Assembly: GCA_965231165.1 (NCBI GenBank)
Contig: OZ246421.1
Location: forward strand, 1,860,001-1,924,000
Direction: 5' to 3'
Length of the DNA: 64,000 bases
From: Micavibrio_C sp965231165
Lineage (GTDB): Bacteria > Pseudomonadota > Alphaproteobacteria > Micavibrionales > Micavibrionaceae
Below the pieces are notes generated by a model. It did no database searches, was not told where the DNA came from, and saw only the letters and a program-made list of their open reading frames with translations. Both the position numbers and the translations under genes were made by a program. Shown here one piece after another: positions 1 through 8,970 of the stretch. The stretch's first letter is position 1, and every line of letters begins with the position of its first letter.

Positions 1-626
1 TATTTGATACTGGCCGTCAGCCAGTACACACCCAGACGGTTGGCGATAAATCCCGGCGTGTCGTGACAGAACACCACGCCCTTACCCAATTGCACATCGC
101 AAAAGGATTGCACGGTATCGAGCGCGTCTTTGCGCGTTTTGTCGCCGACAACGATTTCAAGCAAGCGCATATAGCGGGGCGGGTTGAAGAAGTGCGTGAT
201 CAGGAAATCTTTCGCCAGCGCGTCGCCAAACGGTTCGACGAGATTATGAAGCGGAATAGTCGAAGTGTTGGAAGACACGATAGACCCCGCCTTGCGCACC
301 TTTTGTATTTTCTCATAGGTGGCATGTTTGACTTTCAAATCTTCCAGCACCACCTCGACGATCCAGTCGCAATCGGACAGCAGACCAATATCATCTTCCA
401 TGTTGCCGGGTGTAATAAGTCTGGCGTTGCGGGCGCTCATAAAAGGCGCGGGATCGGCCTTCATCATTTTTTCGATGGCCTTGGCCGCAAGATTTGTCCC
501 GTCAGCAGGTTTAATATCCAGCAAAACGACCGGGATGCCAGCATTCGCTATCTGCGCCGCGATGCCGGAACCCATGACGCCGGAACCGATTACGCCGACC
601 TTTTGTATCTTCACCTGTGTAGCCAT
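1..626 (-). CDS. 3-hydroxyacyl-CoA dehydrogenase, C-terminal part cut by window edge
   Basis: The enzyme oxidises L-3-hydroxyacyl-CoA to 3-ketoacyl-CoA with NAD in beta-oxidation (or the related butanoyl-CoA route). The reading frame starts with ATG at 626 on the minus strand and stays open to base 1, giving about 208 N-terminal residues. It opens with a Rossmann dinucleotide motif (VGVIGSGVMGSGIAA, residues about 9-23), and later shows ITHFFNPP with the catalytic His, as in the FadB/HbdA family. The gene lies on the same strand as the thiolase at 1925-3052, with one unknown gene between, so the two catalyse successive steps. The visible part cannot tell whether this is a stand-alone dehydrogenase or a FadB-type fusion with an enoyl-CoA hydratase. 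Confidence 0.9.
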   Translation of the reverse strand, partial: MATQVKIQKVGVIGSGVMGSGIAAQIANAGIPVVLLDIKPADGTNLAAKAIEKMMKADPAPFMSARNARLITPGNMEDDIGLLSDCDWIVEVVLEDLKVKHATYEKIQKVRKAGSIVSSNTSTIPLHNLVEPFGDALAKDFLITHFFNPPRYMRLLEIVVGDKTRKDALDTVQSFCDVQLGKGVVFCHDTPGFIANRLGVYWLTASIK

Positions 627-699
627 GGTGCCAACTCCACTTTCCTGCGCCCGCTTGCCGAGCAATGATTTAAAAAACGAAAGCAATGCATAATCCTTC

Positions 700-1905
700 T
701 TAAGTGCCGGAAGCGGCAATCTGGGAATTGTCACCCGTCCCCACCTCGGTGACATCAATTTTTTCCATGTCGCGGAATTCATCAGCACCCTGCCGGAACT
801 CGCCAACCGTTTCATGTGCACGTGCCAAAATCACAGGGACTTCCTGAAATTGCCCGCCCAGCAAATATTTAATTTTATCCAGCACTTCACTTTCATAAAG
901 GCGTAGATCACGAATATCCGCGAGCGGGCGCGCCATGCCCGCCATCAATCTTTTATAAAGCGTCATCTGGCTTTCGATGGAACCGATCACCAGTAATTTG
1001 TCTTTCAGGTGCATCAGTATCTCAAGCTTGTACTGCATATACGGCATGTAGTATTTGCCTAAAAACACCTTGATCTTGCCCAGTTCGCGCATGTGCACGT
1101 TATAAGCCTGATCGGCCTCGGAAGGCTTGAGATACAAGCGCCCTTCCTCGCTAACGAACAAGTCCTGATATTGTTCGCAGGTATCTATGATTGTTTTCCC
1201 CGCTTCCAGTATCTGCTGTTGTATGTCTGCCTTTTTGCTGCTTTCAGCTATGACGGCGAGCGCCGTGCGGGCGCGTTTGAATTCTTTCATGCGCAGGGCC
1301 GCTATCACGGGCCGCTGCGTGGCATCTGCATTATCAGCGCCATGCAGCCGCACGATCGCTTGACGGAACACACTGAAAGGATTCTCAAGAGATTCAAGCA
1401 GCGGGCGGGCATTTTTCATACGCGTGGCATTATCAACCAAAAGACGCTTTTGCGTTTTGTAACGCGCCATAATAGTCCCTGCATCGGCTGTCCATTTTAT
1501 TTCGCGAGAGATACTCATGCCCAGACGCTCTTCCTCACTGCGCATTTCATCACGCAGCAGAGTCATCAGGCGATTGATATGCATATAGCAGCAAGAAAAT
1601 TCCGTCATGTGCCGCTGCAAATCGTTCATAACATCGCGCGCCTGTTTGCGGAGTTTCGCCGCATCCGGAGTAGGAGGCTTCGTATTCCGGCGCGATTCAT
1701 CGGCTACCCACTGCACCATGTACATGAAATATTGCGCATGAAAATCACGCAGCCATATTTCTTCTTTTTTGACTTCATCTTCATCGAAACTGGTGGATAT
1801 TTTTTGTAGATTATCTTTCACCAATTCAAGAAAACGGCGCTCGACCGCGTCAATATCGGCTTCCTGCGTAAATCCCATCGATGCCAAAAAAGGATGCAAA
1901 GGCAT
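700..1905 (-). CDS. Unknown helical cytoplasmic protein inside a beta-oxidation gene cluster
   Basis: I do not recognise a family for this 401-residue protein. It has no signal peptide or membrane segment. Almost the whole chain is rich in charged residues plus Leu, Met and Lys, with heptad-like spacing, so it should be largely alpha-helical. The last 35 residues are polar and look disordered. It starts 19 bases after the thiolase stop and ends 73 bases before the start of the 3-hydroxyacyl-CoA dehydrogenase, so the three are probably one transcript. Any link to fatty-acid metabolism rests only on that position. Confidence 0.75.
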   Translation of the reverse strand: MPLHPFLASMGFTQEADIDAVERRFLELVKDNLQKISTSFDEDEVKKEEIWLRDFHAQYFMYMVQWVADESRRNTKPPTPDAAKLRKQARDVMNDLQRHMTEFSCCYMHINRLMTLLRDEMRSEEERLGMSISREIKWTADAGTIMARYKTQKRLLVDNATRMKNARPLLESLENPFSVFRQAIVRLHGADNADATQRPVIAALRMKEFKRARTALAVIAESSKKADIQQQILEAGKTIIDTCEQYQDLFVSEEGRLYLKPSEADQAYNVHMRELGKIKVFLGKYYMPYMQYKLEILMHLKDKLLVIGSIESQMTLYKRLMAGMARPLADIRDLRLYESEVLDKIKYLLGGQFQEVPVILARAHETVGEFRQGADEFRDMEKIDVTEVGTGDNSQIAASGT

Positions 1906-1924
1906 TATTCACCCAGCACCCGGA

Positions 1925-3052
1925 TCAAGCGGCTTCGAGGATGATGGCCGTACCCTGGCCGCCACCGATACACATCGTGGCGAGACCGCGTTTCTTTTTC
2001 TCACGCACCAGCAGGCTCGCGAGTTTGCCGGTAATGCGGGCGCCGGACGCACCCAGCGGGTGACCCAGCGCAATTGCACCACCATCGAGATTGAGCTTCG
2101 ACTGATCGATTCCCAATTCCTTGATCACAGAAAGACCCTGCGCGGCGAAGGCCTCGTTCAGCTCAAAAATATCAATGTCCTTGACCGAAAGACCCGCGCG
2201 CGCCAATGCTTTTTGCGAGGACGGCACCGGACCGATGCCCATAATTTCAGCGGCACAGCCCGCCACACCGACGGAAACGATACGCGCCATGATCGGCAGA
2301 TTATGTTTCTTCGCATATTCTTCAGAGGCCACCAGCACCATGGAAGCGCCATCGGTGAGCGGCGAAGATGTACCGGCGGTGACAGTGCCATCTTCGAAGA
2401 AAGCGGGTTTCAGACCCGCCAGTGTTTCAGCGGTGGTTTCGGCGCGAATCGTACCATCGGCTTTTACATCGCCTATCGGGACAATTTCGTCATTGAATTT
2501 TCCTGCCGCTGCTGCCGCGGCCGCTTTCTTTTGAGAATTAGCGGCGAACTCTTCCTGTTCCTTGCGGGTGATCTGGTATTTCTTGGCCAGATTTTCAGCC
2601 GTTTCACCCATGCCCATATAGGCAGCAGGATAAATCTGGCCCAGTTTCGGGTTTGGCATCGGGTTGAACCCCCCCATCGGGATGCGGGTCATCGATTCGA
2701 CGCCGCCGCAGATGAAAACATCGCCCGCCCCCATCTGAATATAACCCGCCGCCATCTGCACCGTCGTCATTGAGGAGCCGCAGAAGCGGTTGACGGTGGC
2801 GCCCGCCACGGAATTGGGCAACTGCGCCAGCTGCGCAATAATCTTGGCAAGATTAAAGCCTTGTTCGGCCTCGGGAAAAGCACAGCCGAGCAGCAAGTCC
2901 TCGATATCCGCCGGATTGACGCCTGTTTGCTTGAGCAGCGCCGTGACGACCTCAGCGGCCATATCGTCCGGACGCACTTTGGCGAGCGCACCCTTGTTCG
3001 CGAAATGGAAGGGGGTGCGTTTGAAACCGCAGATAACAACTGATTTTTCCAT
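1925..3052 (-). CDS. Acetyl-CoA C-acyltransferase (thiolase)
   Basis: Thiolase cleaves 3-ketoacyl-CoA with CoA to acetyl-CoA and a shortened acyl-CoA, or runs in reverse. At 375 residues it is close to the usual family length of about 390. The nucleophilic Cys91 lies in NRFCGSS, the catalytic His331 in GGAIALGHPLGASG, and the second active-site Cys361 in CIGGGQGTA. It is the first gene of a minus-strand group that continues into the unknown protein at 700-1905 and the 3-hydroxyacyl-CoA dehydrogenase. Whether it acts in degradation (FadA/FadI-like) or biosynthesis (PhaA-like) cannot be read off, but the dehydrogenase partner and the N-terminal sequence favour beta-oxidation. Confidence 0.95.
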   Translation of the reverse strand: MEKSVVICGFKRTPFHFANKGALAKVRPDDMAAEVVTALLKQTGVNPADIEDLLLGCAFPEAEQGFNLAKIIAQLAQLPNSVAGATVNRFCGSSMTTVQMAAGYIQMGAGDVFICGGVESMTRIPMGGFNPMPNPKLGQIYPAAYMGMGETAENLAKKYQITRKEQEEFAANSQKKAAAAAAAGKFNDEIVPIGDVKADGTIRAETTAETLAGLKPAFFEDGTVTAGTSSPLTDGASMVLVASEEYAKKHNLPIMARIVSVGVAGCAAEIMGIGPVPSSQKALARAGLSVKDIDIFELNEAFAAQGLSVIKELGIDQSKLNLDGGAIALGHPLGASGARITGKLASLLVREKKKRGLATMCIGGGQGTAIILEAA

Positions 3053-3207
3053 AATTTAGATTCCTCCCGAGAATCAGGGGTCTGGATGTGCTGCCCGATA
3101 GATTACATTCATATAGGTTCCCCGGAAAGCCATTTCCAACGGCCGTATTCCCGGGGAAAGCGGCAGAAATCCAGCCCGTTGCGCCCGGGCATCCTCCAAT
3201 TTAACCT

Positions 3208-3236
3208 TTGACAATCTTTGCAAAATCAGACAACTA
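3208..3236 (+). promoter_or_regulatory. Possible promoter of the TIGR02300/prmA pair
   Basis: A perfect TTGACA hexamer at 3208-3213 lies about 60 bases before the start of the TIGR02300 gene. The hexamer 17 bases further on (3231-3236) matches a -10 box poorly. This is therefore only a candidate, in the short gap between two divergent genes. Confidence 0.3.
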
Positions 3237-3276
3237 GAGGGCTGTCCGCCCACAAACTTTTTTAAGGAGAACGCTC

Positions 3277-3681
3277 TTGCCCGTAGCTGTAGCGACCCGA
3301 GGATTGAAACGCATCTGCCCGAGCTGTGGCACACGCTATTACGATTTCAATAAACGCCCGGTGCATTGCCCCGAGTGCAAAACCGAATTTACCGGCGAAA
3401 TCAAGATGAAGGCGCGCCGCAGCCGTGCCGCCGTCATCGAAGATGATGAAGCCATTCTGGGTGATGAAGGCCTGGAAGTCAAAGAAGTAGCCGCGAACGA
3501 TGATGACGTTGAACTGCCGGAGAATGACGATACCGTCAGCCTGGATGACGTCGAAGAAGAAGTGGTGGAGGAAGAGGAAGAGACTCTCGCCATCGAAACT
3601 CTTGATGACGATTTCGACGACGATCTCGATGATGATGACGACGATGATGATGACGATGAAGAGGAAGACGAAGAGGAATAA
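3277..3681 (+). CDS. TIGR02300 family zinc-ribbon protein with acidic tail
   Basis: This small alphaproteobacterial protein (134 residues) has an N-terminal zinc ribbon and a long acidic C-terminus; its function is unknown. Cys14, Cys17, Cys31 and Cys34 form two CxxC pairs around a YYDFN sequence, the FYDLN-type motif that defines the family. The last third is nearly all Asp and Glu, including 11 consecutive Asp, and encodes a low-complexity GAT/GAC repeat at about 3600-3680. The start is TTG at 3277, chosen because AAGGAGA at 3264-3270 is ideally placed. The stop overlaps the prmA start in TAATG, so the two are translationally coupled. Confidence 0.9.
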   Translation: MPVAVATRGLKRICPSCGTRYYDFNKRPVHCPECKTEFTGEIKMKARRSRAAVIEDDEAILGDEGLEVKEVAANDDDVELPENDDTVSLDDVEEEVVEEEEETLAIETLDDDFDDDLDDDDDDDDDDEEEDEEE

Positions 3682-4616
3682 TGGGACAAAGTGAGCCCGT
3701 TATAGCCGGAGATTTCTTCTGGATCGATATAATGCTGCCGGCCCGCGTGGAAGACTCCGTGGCCGGCAGTCTTCTTGATGCCTTGAATGACTGGGCACTA
3801 TCCGCGACCGCAATTCGTGCGGACAACCGTCATACGCAAGACTGGCACCTGCGCTGGATGGTGGAAGGCGAACCCGACCGCGACGATATCCTGCTGCGCG
3901 TTACACTGGCGTTGCAAATGGCGGAACTCGATATTGCCCTTGTCCGCGATGATATTAAAATCGACCGTGTGCCGCAGATTGACTGGCTGGCGCACAGCTA
4001 TCAGCAATTCGCGCCCTTCGCCGTCGGTGAATTTTTTATCTATGGCAGCCATTATACCGGCGACAAACCGGCAGACAAAAGACCGCTGCAAATCGATGCG
4101 GCCACGGCCTTTGGTTCCGGCGAACACGGTACCACAGCGGGCTGCCTTGAAGCTTTACAGGACTTAAAGCGCGAGGGCTTCACACCTGCGCATACGCTGG
4201 ATCTAGGTACAGGATCGGGCATTTTGGCAATTGCGGCGTGGAAGCTTTGGGGTACACCTGTGCTGGCGACCGACATCGACCCCGAATGTGTGCGCGTGAC
4301 TGATGTGCATGCGAAGATGAATGATACGCCGCTTGCCGCAAAAGCCCTGACCACGGAAACGGCGGATGGTTTCAATTCGCCGCGCCTGAACGGCGAAACC
4401 AAATTCAATCTGGTGATTGCCAATATTCTGGCCGGGCCCCTGATTGTGATGTCAGCCGATCTCATCAAAACCGTGGCTGATGGCGGTTATGTTTTGCTTT
4501 CCGGTATGCTGGGCGAACAGGCGCCGGAAGTGGGCGCTGCCTATACCGATAAAGGACTGACGCTGGTCAAGCGTTATGACCGTGCCGAGTGGACGAGCCT
4601 GCTGCTGCGGAAATAG
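3681..4616 (+). CDS. prmA: Ribosomal protein L11 methyltransferase
   Basis: PrmA transfers methyl groups from S-adenosylmethionine to ribosomal protein L11. The 311-residue protein has an N-terminal substrate-recognition region of about 120 residues and then a Rossmann methyltransferase domain: AFGSGEHGTT, the SAM loop TLDLGTGSGILAIAA, the acidic residue in ATDIDPE, and NILAGPL in place of the usual NILA(N)PL. Its ATG overlaps the stop of the TIGR02300 gene. The downstream gene is convergent. Confidence 0.95.
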   Translation: MGQSEPVIAGDFFWIDIMLPARVEDSVAGSLLDALNDWALSATAIRADNRHTQDWHLRWMVEGEPDRDDILLRVTLALQMAELDIALVRDDIKIDRVPQIDWLAHSYQQFAPFAVGEFFIYGSHYTGDKPADKRPLQIDAATAFGSGEHGTTAGCLEALQDLKREGFTPAHTLDLGTGSGILAIAAWKLWGTPVLATDIDPECVRVTDVHAKMNDTPLAAKALTTETADGFNSPRLNGETKFNLVIANILAGPLIVMSADLIKTVADGGYVLLSGMLGEQAPEVGAAYTDKGLTLVKRYDRAEWTSLLLRK

Positions 4617-4626
4617 GCCGCGTACT

Positions 4627-4893
4627 CTAGCTATATTTTCTTTTGCAATAAAACAACGCGCCGTGCAGCAGCAGATGCGCCGCTACCAAACCGCTGGCGG
4701 CCATCAGGTAAGGGTTGTTGAAACTTCCGGCGTCCAGAGAATCTGTGAAGGCCATCAGGAAGAAAATCATATAACAGACAAGGCCTATCACCGGAACGCC
4801 CGGTTTAAATTTCTTATCAATCAGCGTTAGCGCCAAGGCCCGCAGCGAGAGCAGGTCAAAAATGATGCCGGTAATGACCAAAACCGGGAGCAT
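4627..4893 (-). CDS. Small integral membrane protein downstream of glmS
   Basis: This 88-residue protein consists of about three hydrophobic segments (residues 1-22, 33-49 and 62-81) and ends in a basic KRK sequence, so it should sit in the inner membrane. I do not recognise a family. Its start codon overlaps the glmS stop by one base (TAATG), so it is translationally coupled to glmS and belongs to the same operon. Confidence 0.7.
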   Translation of the reverse strand: MLPVLVITGIIFDLLSLRALALTLIDKKFKPGVPVIGLVCYMIFFLMAFTDSLDAGSFNNPYLMAASGLVAAHLLLHGALFYCKRKYS

Positions 4894-6728
4894 TATTCCA
4901 CCGTCACTGATTTTGCGAGGTTGCGCGGCTGATCGACGTCGGTGCCCTTGGCAATGGCCACATGATAGGCCAGCAATTGTACCGGGATCGTGTAAAGGAT
5001 CGGCGCAAATTCCACAGGGGCAGCATCCAGCTTCACACTCCAGCGGGTTTTAGCATGCATACGGCCCGCGCCATCCTCATCGGTGATCATCAGAACCTGA
5101 CCGCCACGGGCAACGGTTTCCTGCACGTTTGAGGCGGTTTTTTCAAACAGCGGGTCGCTGCCCGGCGAGACCACGACGACAGGCACGGTTTCATCGATCA
5201 GCGCGATGGGGCCGTGTTTCATTTCCCCGGCAGCATAACCTTCAGCATGGATATAGGAAATTTCTTTGAGCTTCAGCGCGCCTTCGAGCGCAATCGGGTA
5301 CAGATAACTGCGACCAATATAAAGCACATCATGCACGTCGGAGATTTCGCGGGCGATCTCGATAATCGGCTTTTCGGAAGAGCGGATCGCATCGGCCACC
5401 AGCGTCGGCAAACGGCGCAGCGATTCCGTCATCTTGATTTCAGCCTCACCCGTCAGCAGACCGCGTTTGACCGCGAGACCCAGCGCCATGCACAAAAGCG
5501 TGGTTAATTGCGTGGTGAACGCCTTGGTCGAAGCGACACCGATCTCCGGCCCGGCCAGCGTGTGCAGCACCATGTCGGATTCGCGTTCGATGGTGCTTTC
5601 GATGGTGTTGACGATAGAGATAATGGTTTGCTTTTCGCGCTTGCTGTAACGCAGGGCTTCGAGCGTATCGAGGGTTTCGCCGCTTTGCGAAACGAACAAT
5701 GCCACACCCTTTTCAGGCATCGGCGCTTCGCGGTAGCGGAATTCGGAAGCGACATCGATCTCTACCGGCAGACGGGCAATTTTCTCGAACCAGTATTTGC
5801 CGACCATGCAGGCATAATAAGCGGTACCGCAGGCGACCATGGTCAGGCGCGGCGCGGCATCAAGCGCGTTCAGGATATTTTCCGGCACAGTAATTTTGCC
5901 CGTGGCCGGATTGATGAAGGTATTGAGCGTATCGCCGATGACAGCGGGCTGCTCATGGATTTCCTTGATCATAAAATGGCGGTATTCGCCCTTGCCCGTG
6001 GTGGCACCGGATTGGGCGGTGATGCGGATCGGGCGTTTTTGCACCTCCCCCGCCTTGTTATAGATCGTGACACCGGCGCGGGTGACAACAACGCGGTCAC
6101 CATCTTCGAGGAAAGAAATTTTCTTGGTCAGCGGCGCTAGCGCGTAAGAATCGGAAGCCATATACATTTCGCCGTCACCGTAACCGACGGCAAGCGGCGT
6201 ACCCTGACGCACACCGATCAGCAGATTATCTTCGCCAGTGAACAGCAGCGCCAGCGCATAGGCACCTTCAAGACGGTCGAACGCCGCCATCGCCGCTTCC
6301 TGCGGTTTCATGCCTTGTTTCAGATTGCGGGTGACGAGATGCGCCACCACTTCAGTATCGGTTTCGGTTTCAAAACGGCATTGGTCTTTTTGCAATTCAT
6401 CGCGCAGCGCGACATAATTTTCGATGATACCGTTATGCACCACCGCCACACGGTCGGTCGCATGCGGGTGCGCATTATTTTCGGTGGGGCCGCCATGCGT
6501 CGCCCAGCGCGTGTGGCCGATCCCGGCGGTGCCATGCACAGGGGTTTTCTTCAGTTTGGTTTCGAGGTTGGCAAGCTTGCCCTCGGCGCGCAGCCGTTCG
6601 ATCTTGCCATCATGCAACGTCGCAATTCCGGCGCTGTCATAGCCGCGATATTCGAGACGACGTAAGCCCTCGACCAGTAGAGGTGCTACATCCTTGTCTT
6701 GTGAGAGAATACCTACAATACCACACAT
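4893..6728 (-). CDS. glmS: Glutamine--fructose-6-phosphate aminotransferase (isomerizing)
   Basis: GlmS makes glucosamine-6-phosphate from fructose-6-phosphate and glutamine, the first committed step to UDP-GlcNAc for peptidoglycan and LPS. The 611 residues match the usual length. Cys2 in MCGIVG is the glutaminase nucleophile, followed by YRGYDSAG, HTRWATHG and HNGIIENY of the class II amidotransferase domain. Two SIS sugar-isomerase domains follow (with VACGTAYYA and SQSGETLDT in the first), and the protein ends in the characteristic LAKSVTVE. It lies in one direction with glmU, separated from it by the NTR-like gene. I see no glmS ribozyme in the 15-base upstream gap. Confidence 0.97.
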   Translation of the reverse strand: MCGIVGILSQDKDVAPLLVEGLRRLEYRGYDSAGIATLHDGKIERLRAEGKLANLETKLKKTPVHGTAGIGHTRWATHGGPTENNAHPHATDRVAVVHNGIIENYVALRDELQKDQCRFETETDTEVVAHLVTRNLKQGMKPQEAAMAAFDRLEGAYALALLFTGEDNLLIGVRQGTPLAVGYGDGEMYMASDSYALAPLTKKISFLEDGDRVVVTRAGVTIYNKAGEVQKRPIRITAQSGATTGKGEYRHFMIKEIHEQPAVIGDTLNTFINPATGKITVPENILNALDAAPRLTMVACGTAYYACMVGKYWFEKIARLPVEIDVASEFRYREAPMPEKGVALFVSQSGETLDTLEALRYSKREKQTIISIVNTIESTIERESDMVLHTLAGPEIGVASTKAFTTQLTTLLCMALGLAVKRGLLTGEAEIKMTESLRRLPTLVADAIRSSEKPIIEIAREISDVHDVLYIGRSYLYPIALEGALKLKEISYIHAEGYAAGEMKHGPIALIDETVPVVVVSPGSDPLFEKTASNVQETVARGGQVLMITDEDGAGRMHAKTRWSVKLDAAPVEFAPILYTIPVQLLAYHVAIAKGTDVDQPRNLAKSVTVE

Positions 6729-6743
6729 AATTTAGATCCTTTT

Positions 6744-7523
6744 TTACTCACGAGCACAATAACCAGAATCAACACTTCCGCGCCAAATTAAGGGATTGCA
6801 CTTATCTTTATAACCGTCCTTATCGAGCGTCGTTTGCAATTTTTTATATTTAGAACATTTGCCAAAGTGTATTCGTTTAATGAAAGACAAAATGTTAATA
6901 GGATTAGATTTAATCGCCAAACAAAGCCCTTCACAATCATCCTCACTATTACAAAAACTCCCCTTATCTTTAGTTGGAATATTACAGTCAATTTTTCCTA
7001 ACGCCCAATAATTAAGGGCCCCACCTCTTCTATTACATTCTTCAGTGAGGTAAGTACGTATATCGCTTTTATTGAGTGGGCTGGATTTTAATTTTTTCCA
7101 CATTTCTGGAGAAATTTGCGCGCATTGATTAGTAAGTATGCTTCGATATTTTTCAATTTTCTTATCTCGAAAAATGATAAAATCTTTCTTATCCCTAATA
7201 TTATACTTCTCTCTATCACATTTGGGATCGAGGTATCTATTTTCTACATTTAGGTTTTCATTTGGCCGTAAATAATTTACCTCAAAAAATGCCCCTGCAG
7301 GAAAAAGACTCCCTTCATCAATTTTATATAGCTTATCTATTTTAATTTCATAAAATTCATCTTTATAAGCTTCAATGATTTCTCCGCTAAATACAGCATA
7401 AGATTCGTCTACAATTTTTTGACTATTTTCCAAGGTTACAGGGGGACATGAACAATTATTTGCCCAAGCAGCACTCGTTGATAGTAAAAAAGTCGCGATA
7501 AGAATTAAGATTAAATTTCTCAT
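6744..7523 (-). CDS. Secreted cysteine-rich protein with NTR/TIMP-like N-terminal domain
   Basis: The 259-residue protein has a clear signal peptide (residues 1-21, ending AAWA) and then NNCSCPP, the Cys-x-Cys start that TIMP and other netrin-like (NTR) domains show after processing. About 45 residues on comes YEIKIDKLYK, very close to a strand of animal TIMPs. The C-terminal half has further cysteines, including GSFCNSEDDCEGLC, suggesting a second disulfide-rich module. The gene is much more AT-rich than its neighbours (long A/T runs, many AAA/ATT codons) and separates glmU from glmS, so it may have been acquired. Its ATG overlaps the glmU stop (TAATG). NTR assignment is by motif only; a protease-inhibitor role is speculation. 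Confidence 0.8.
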   Translation of the reverse strand: MRNLILILIATFLLSTSAAWANNCSCPPVTLENSQKIVDESYAVFSGEIIEAYKDEFYEIKIDKLYKIDEGSLFPAGAFFEVNYLRPNENLNVENRYLDPKCDREKYNIRDKKDFIIFRDKKIEKYRSILTNQCAQISPEMWKKLKSSPLNKSDIRTYLTEECNRRGGALNYWALGKIDCNIPTKDKGSFCNSEDDCEGLCLAIKSNPINILSFIKRIHFGKCSKYKKLQTTLDKDGYKDKCNPLIWRGSVDSGYCARE

Positions 7524-8860
7524 TACTTCTTTTTCTGCATCACCGGCTTGCGGAGGTTGGTCTGGCGGGCGCGGGCGATGCCGAGTTTGTCTTTGGGGAC
7601 GTCGGCGGTGATGGTGCTGCCGGCGGCCAAATAGGCACCATCGCCAATCGTTACCGGGGCAATCAGGTTGACGTTGCTGCCGACCATGACGTTTTTGCCG
7701 ATCACGGTTTTGTGTTTATTGACGCCGTCGTAATTGGCGGTGATGGCGCCGCAGCTATAATTGGTGCCCTCGCCCACGGTAGCGTCACCGATATAGGCAA
7801 GATGTCCGGCTTTCACGCCCTTGCCCAGTTTGGCGTTTTTGATTTCGACGAAATTGCCGATATGAACGTTTTCAGCGAGTTCTGCGCCGGGACGCAGACG
7901 GGCAAAAGGCCCGACGGTAACGCCTGATTTCAACGTAGCACCCTCTATATGCGAGAAGGCGCGGATGGTGACATTGTCGGAGAGTTTGACCCCGGGGCCG
8001 ATAAAGACGTTGGGTTCGATCACCACGTCCTTGCCGACTTCGGTATCGTAGCTGAAATACACGGAAGCAGGGTCATGCATGGTGACGCCGTCTTCGAGCG
8101 CGTTCAGGCGCATGGCAGATTGCACGACATATTCGAGCATGGCGAGATCGACGCGGGAATTCACGCCCTGCACTTCATCCAGATCTTCGGTGATAGCGAT
8201 GCGGGTTTTGAAGCCGCCTTTCGCGGCGATGGCCGGAAGGTCAGTGATATAAAATTCTTTCTGCGCGTTTTTATTGGTGAGCTTGCCCAGCCATTTAACC
8301 AGATTGGTGGCATCGACGCAGAACGCGCCGGTATTGCACAGATTAATTTTGCGTTGTTCCGGCGTGGCATCTTTATGTTCGACGATGCTAGAAAGTGTGC
8401 CATCGGCATTTTCAACCAAGCGGCCAAAGGCCGGAGCCGGATTGTAATAGGCACCGAGGACGGATAGAGCGGTATCGTCATCATGATGGCGAACTTTGAT
8501 CAGGCCTTTCAGCGTCGAGATAGTAATCAGTGGCATATCGCCGAGCAGGATCAGCACATCGCCCTTGAACCCTTTCAGCGCTGGCAGCGCAGCCTTGACC
8601 GCGTCACCTGTGCCCAACGCCTTTTGCTGGACCACGCAGGTATGCGGCGCCACAGCAGTACGCAAATCGTCCATGTCCGGAGCAGTCACGATGATAACAC
8701 GGACAGGCTTGAGCGCCTTGACCGAGTCGAGCAGCCAGTGAATCAACGGACGGCCTGCCAGATGGTGCATGGCTTTGGGCAGCGCCGATTTCATCCGCAT
8801 GCCGCGCCCGGCGGCGAGGATAACCACCGCCAGTTCTGCCTTTTTACCTTTTGTCGTCAT
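7523..8860 (-). CDS. glmU: Bifunctional GlmU: UDP-GlcNAc pyrophosphorylase / GlcN-1-P acetyltransferase
   Basis: GlmU acetylates glucosamine-1-phosphate and then couples GlcNAc-1-phosphate to UTP to give UDP-GlcNAc. The N-terminal half has the nucleotidyltransferase signature LAAGRGMRMKSALPKAMH (residues about 16-33) and LLGDMPL; the C-terminal half from about residue 250 is a left-handed beta-helix with hexapeptide repeats and GHLAYIGDATVGEGTNYS, which includes acetyl-CoA-site residues. The 445-residue length is normal. It starts the amino-sugar operon glmU - NTR-like gene - glmS - small membrane protein. Confidence 0.96.
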   Translation of the reverse strand: MTTKGKKAELAVVILAAGRGMRMKSALPKAMHHLAGRPLIHWLLDSVKALKPVRVIIVTAPDMDDLRTAVAPHTCVVQQKALGTGDAVKAALPALKGFKGDVLILLGDMPLITISTLKGLIKVRHHDDDTALSVLGAYYNPAPAFGRLVENADGTLSSIVEHKDATPEQRKINLCNTGAFCVDATNLVKWLGKLTNKNAQKEFYITDLPAIAAKGGFKTRIAITEDLDEVQGVNSRVDLAMLEYVVQSAMRLNALEDGVTMHDPASVYFSYDTEVGKDVVIEPNVFIGPGVKLSDNVTIRAFSHIEGATLKSGVTVGPFARLRPGAELAENVHIGNFVEIKNAKLGKGVKAGHLAYIGDATVGEGTNYSCGAITANYDGVNKHKTVIGKNVMVGSNVNLIAPVTIGDGAYLAAGSTITADVPKDKLGIARARQTNLRKPVMQKKK

Positions 8861-8881
8861 ATCGTTAACCCTTAAAAGAAC

Positions 8882-8914
8882 GACCCCTCTTTTATCTGAA
8901 ATGAAAGAGGGGTC
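8882..8914 (-). terminator. Rho-independent terminator after the DUF3108 gene
   Basis: An 11-bp perfect stem (GACCCCTCTTT at 8882-8892 against AAAGAGGGGTC at 8904-8914) with an 11-base loop is followed on the minus strand by TTCTTTT. It separates the DUF3108 gene from glmU, suggesting that glmU has its own promoter. Confidence 0.75.
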
Positions 8915-8970
8915 AAATCAATTCACGTTGTGTTGCAACACGTTGCAGTCATTTAACTGAACGGCCGCGC

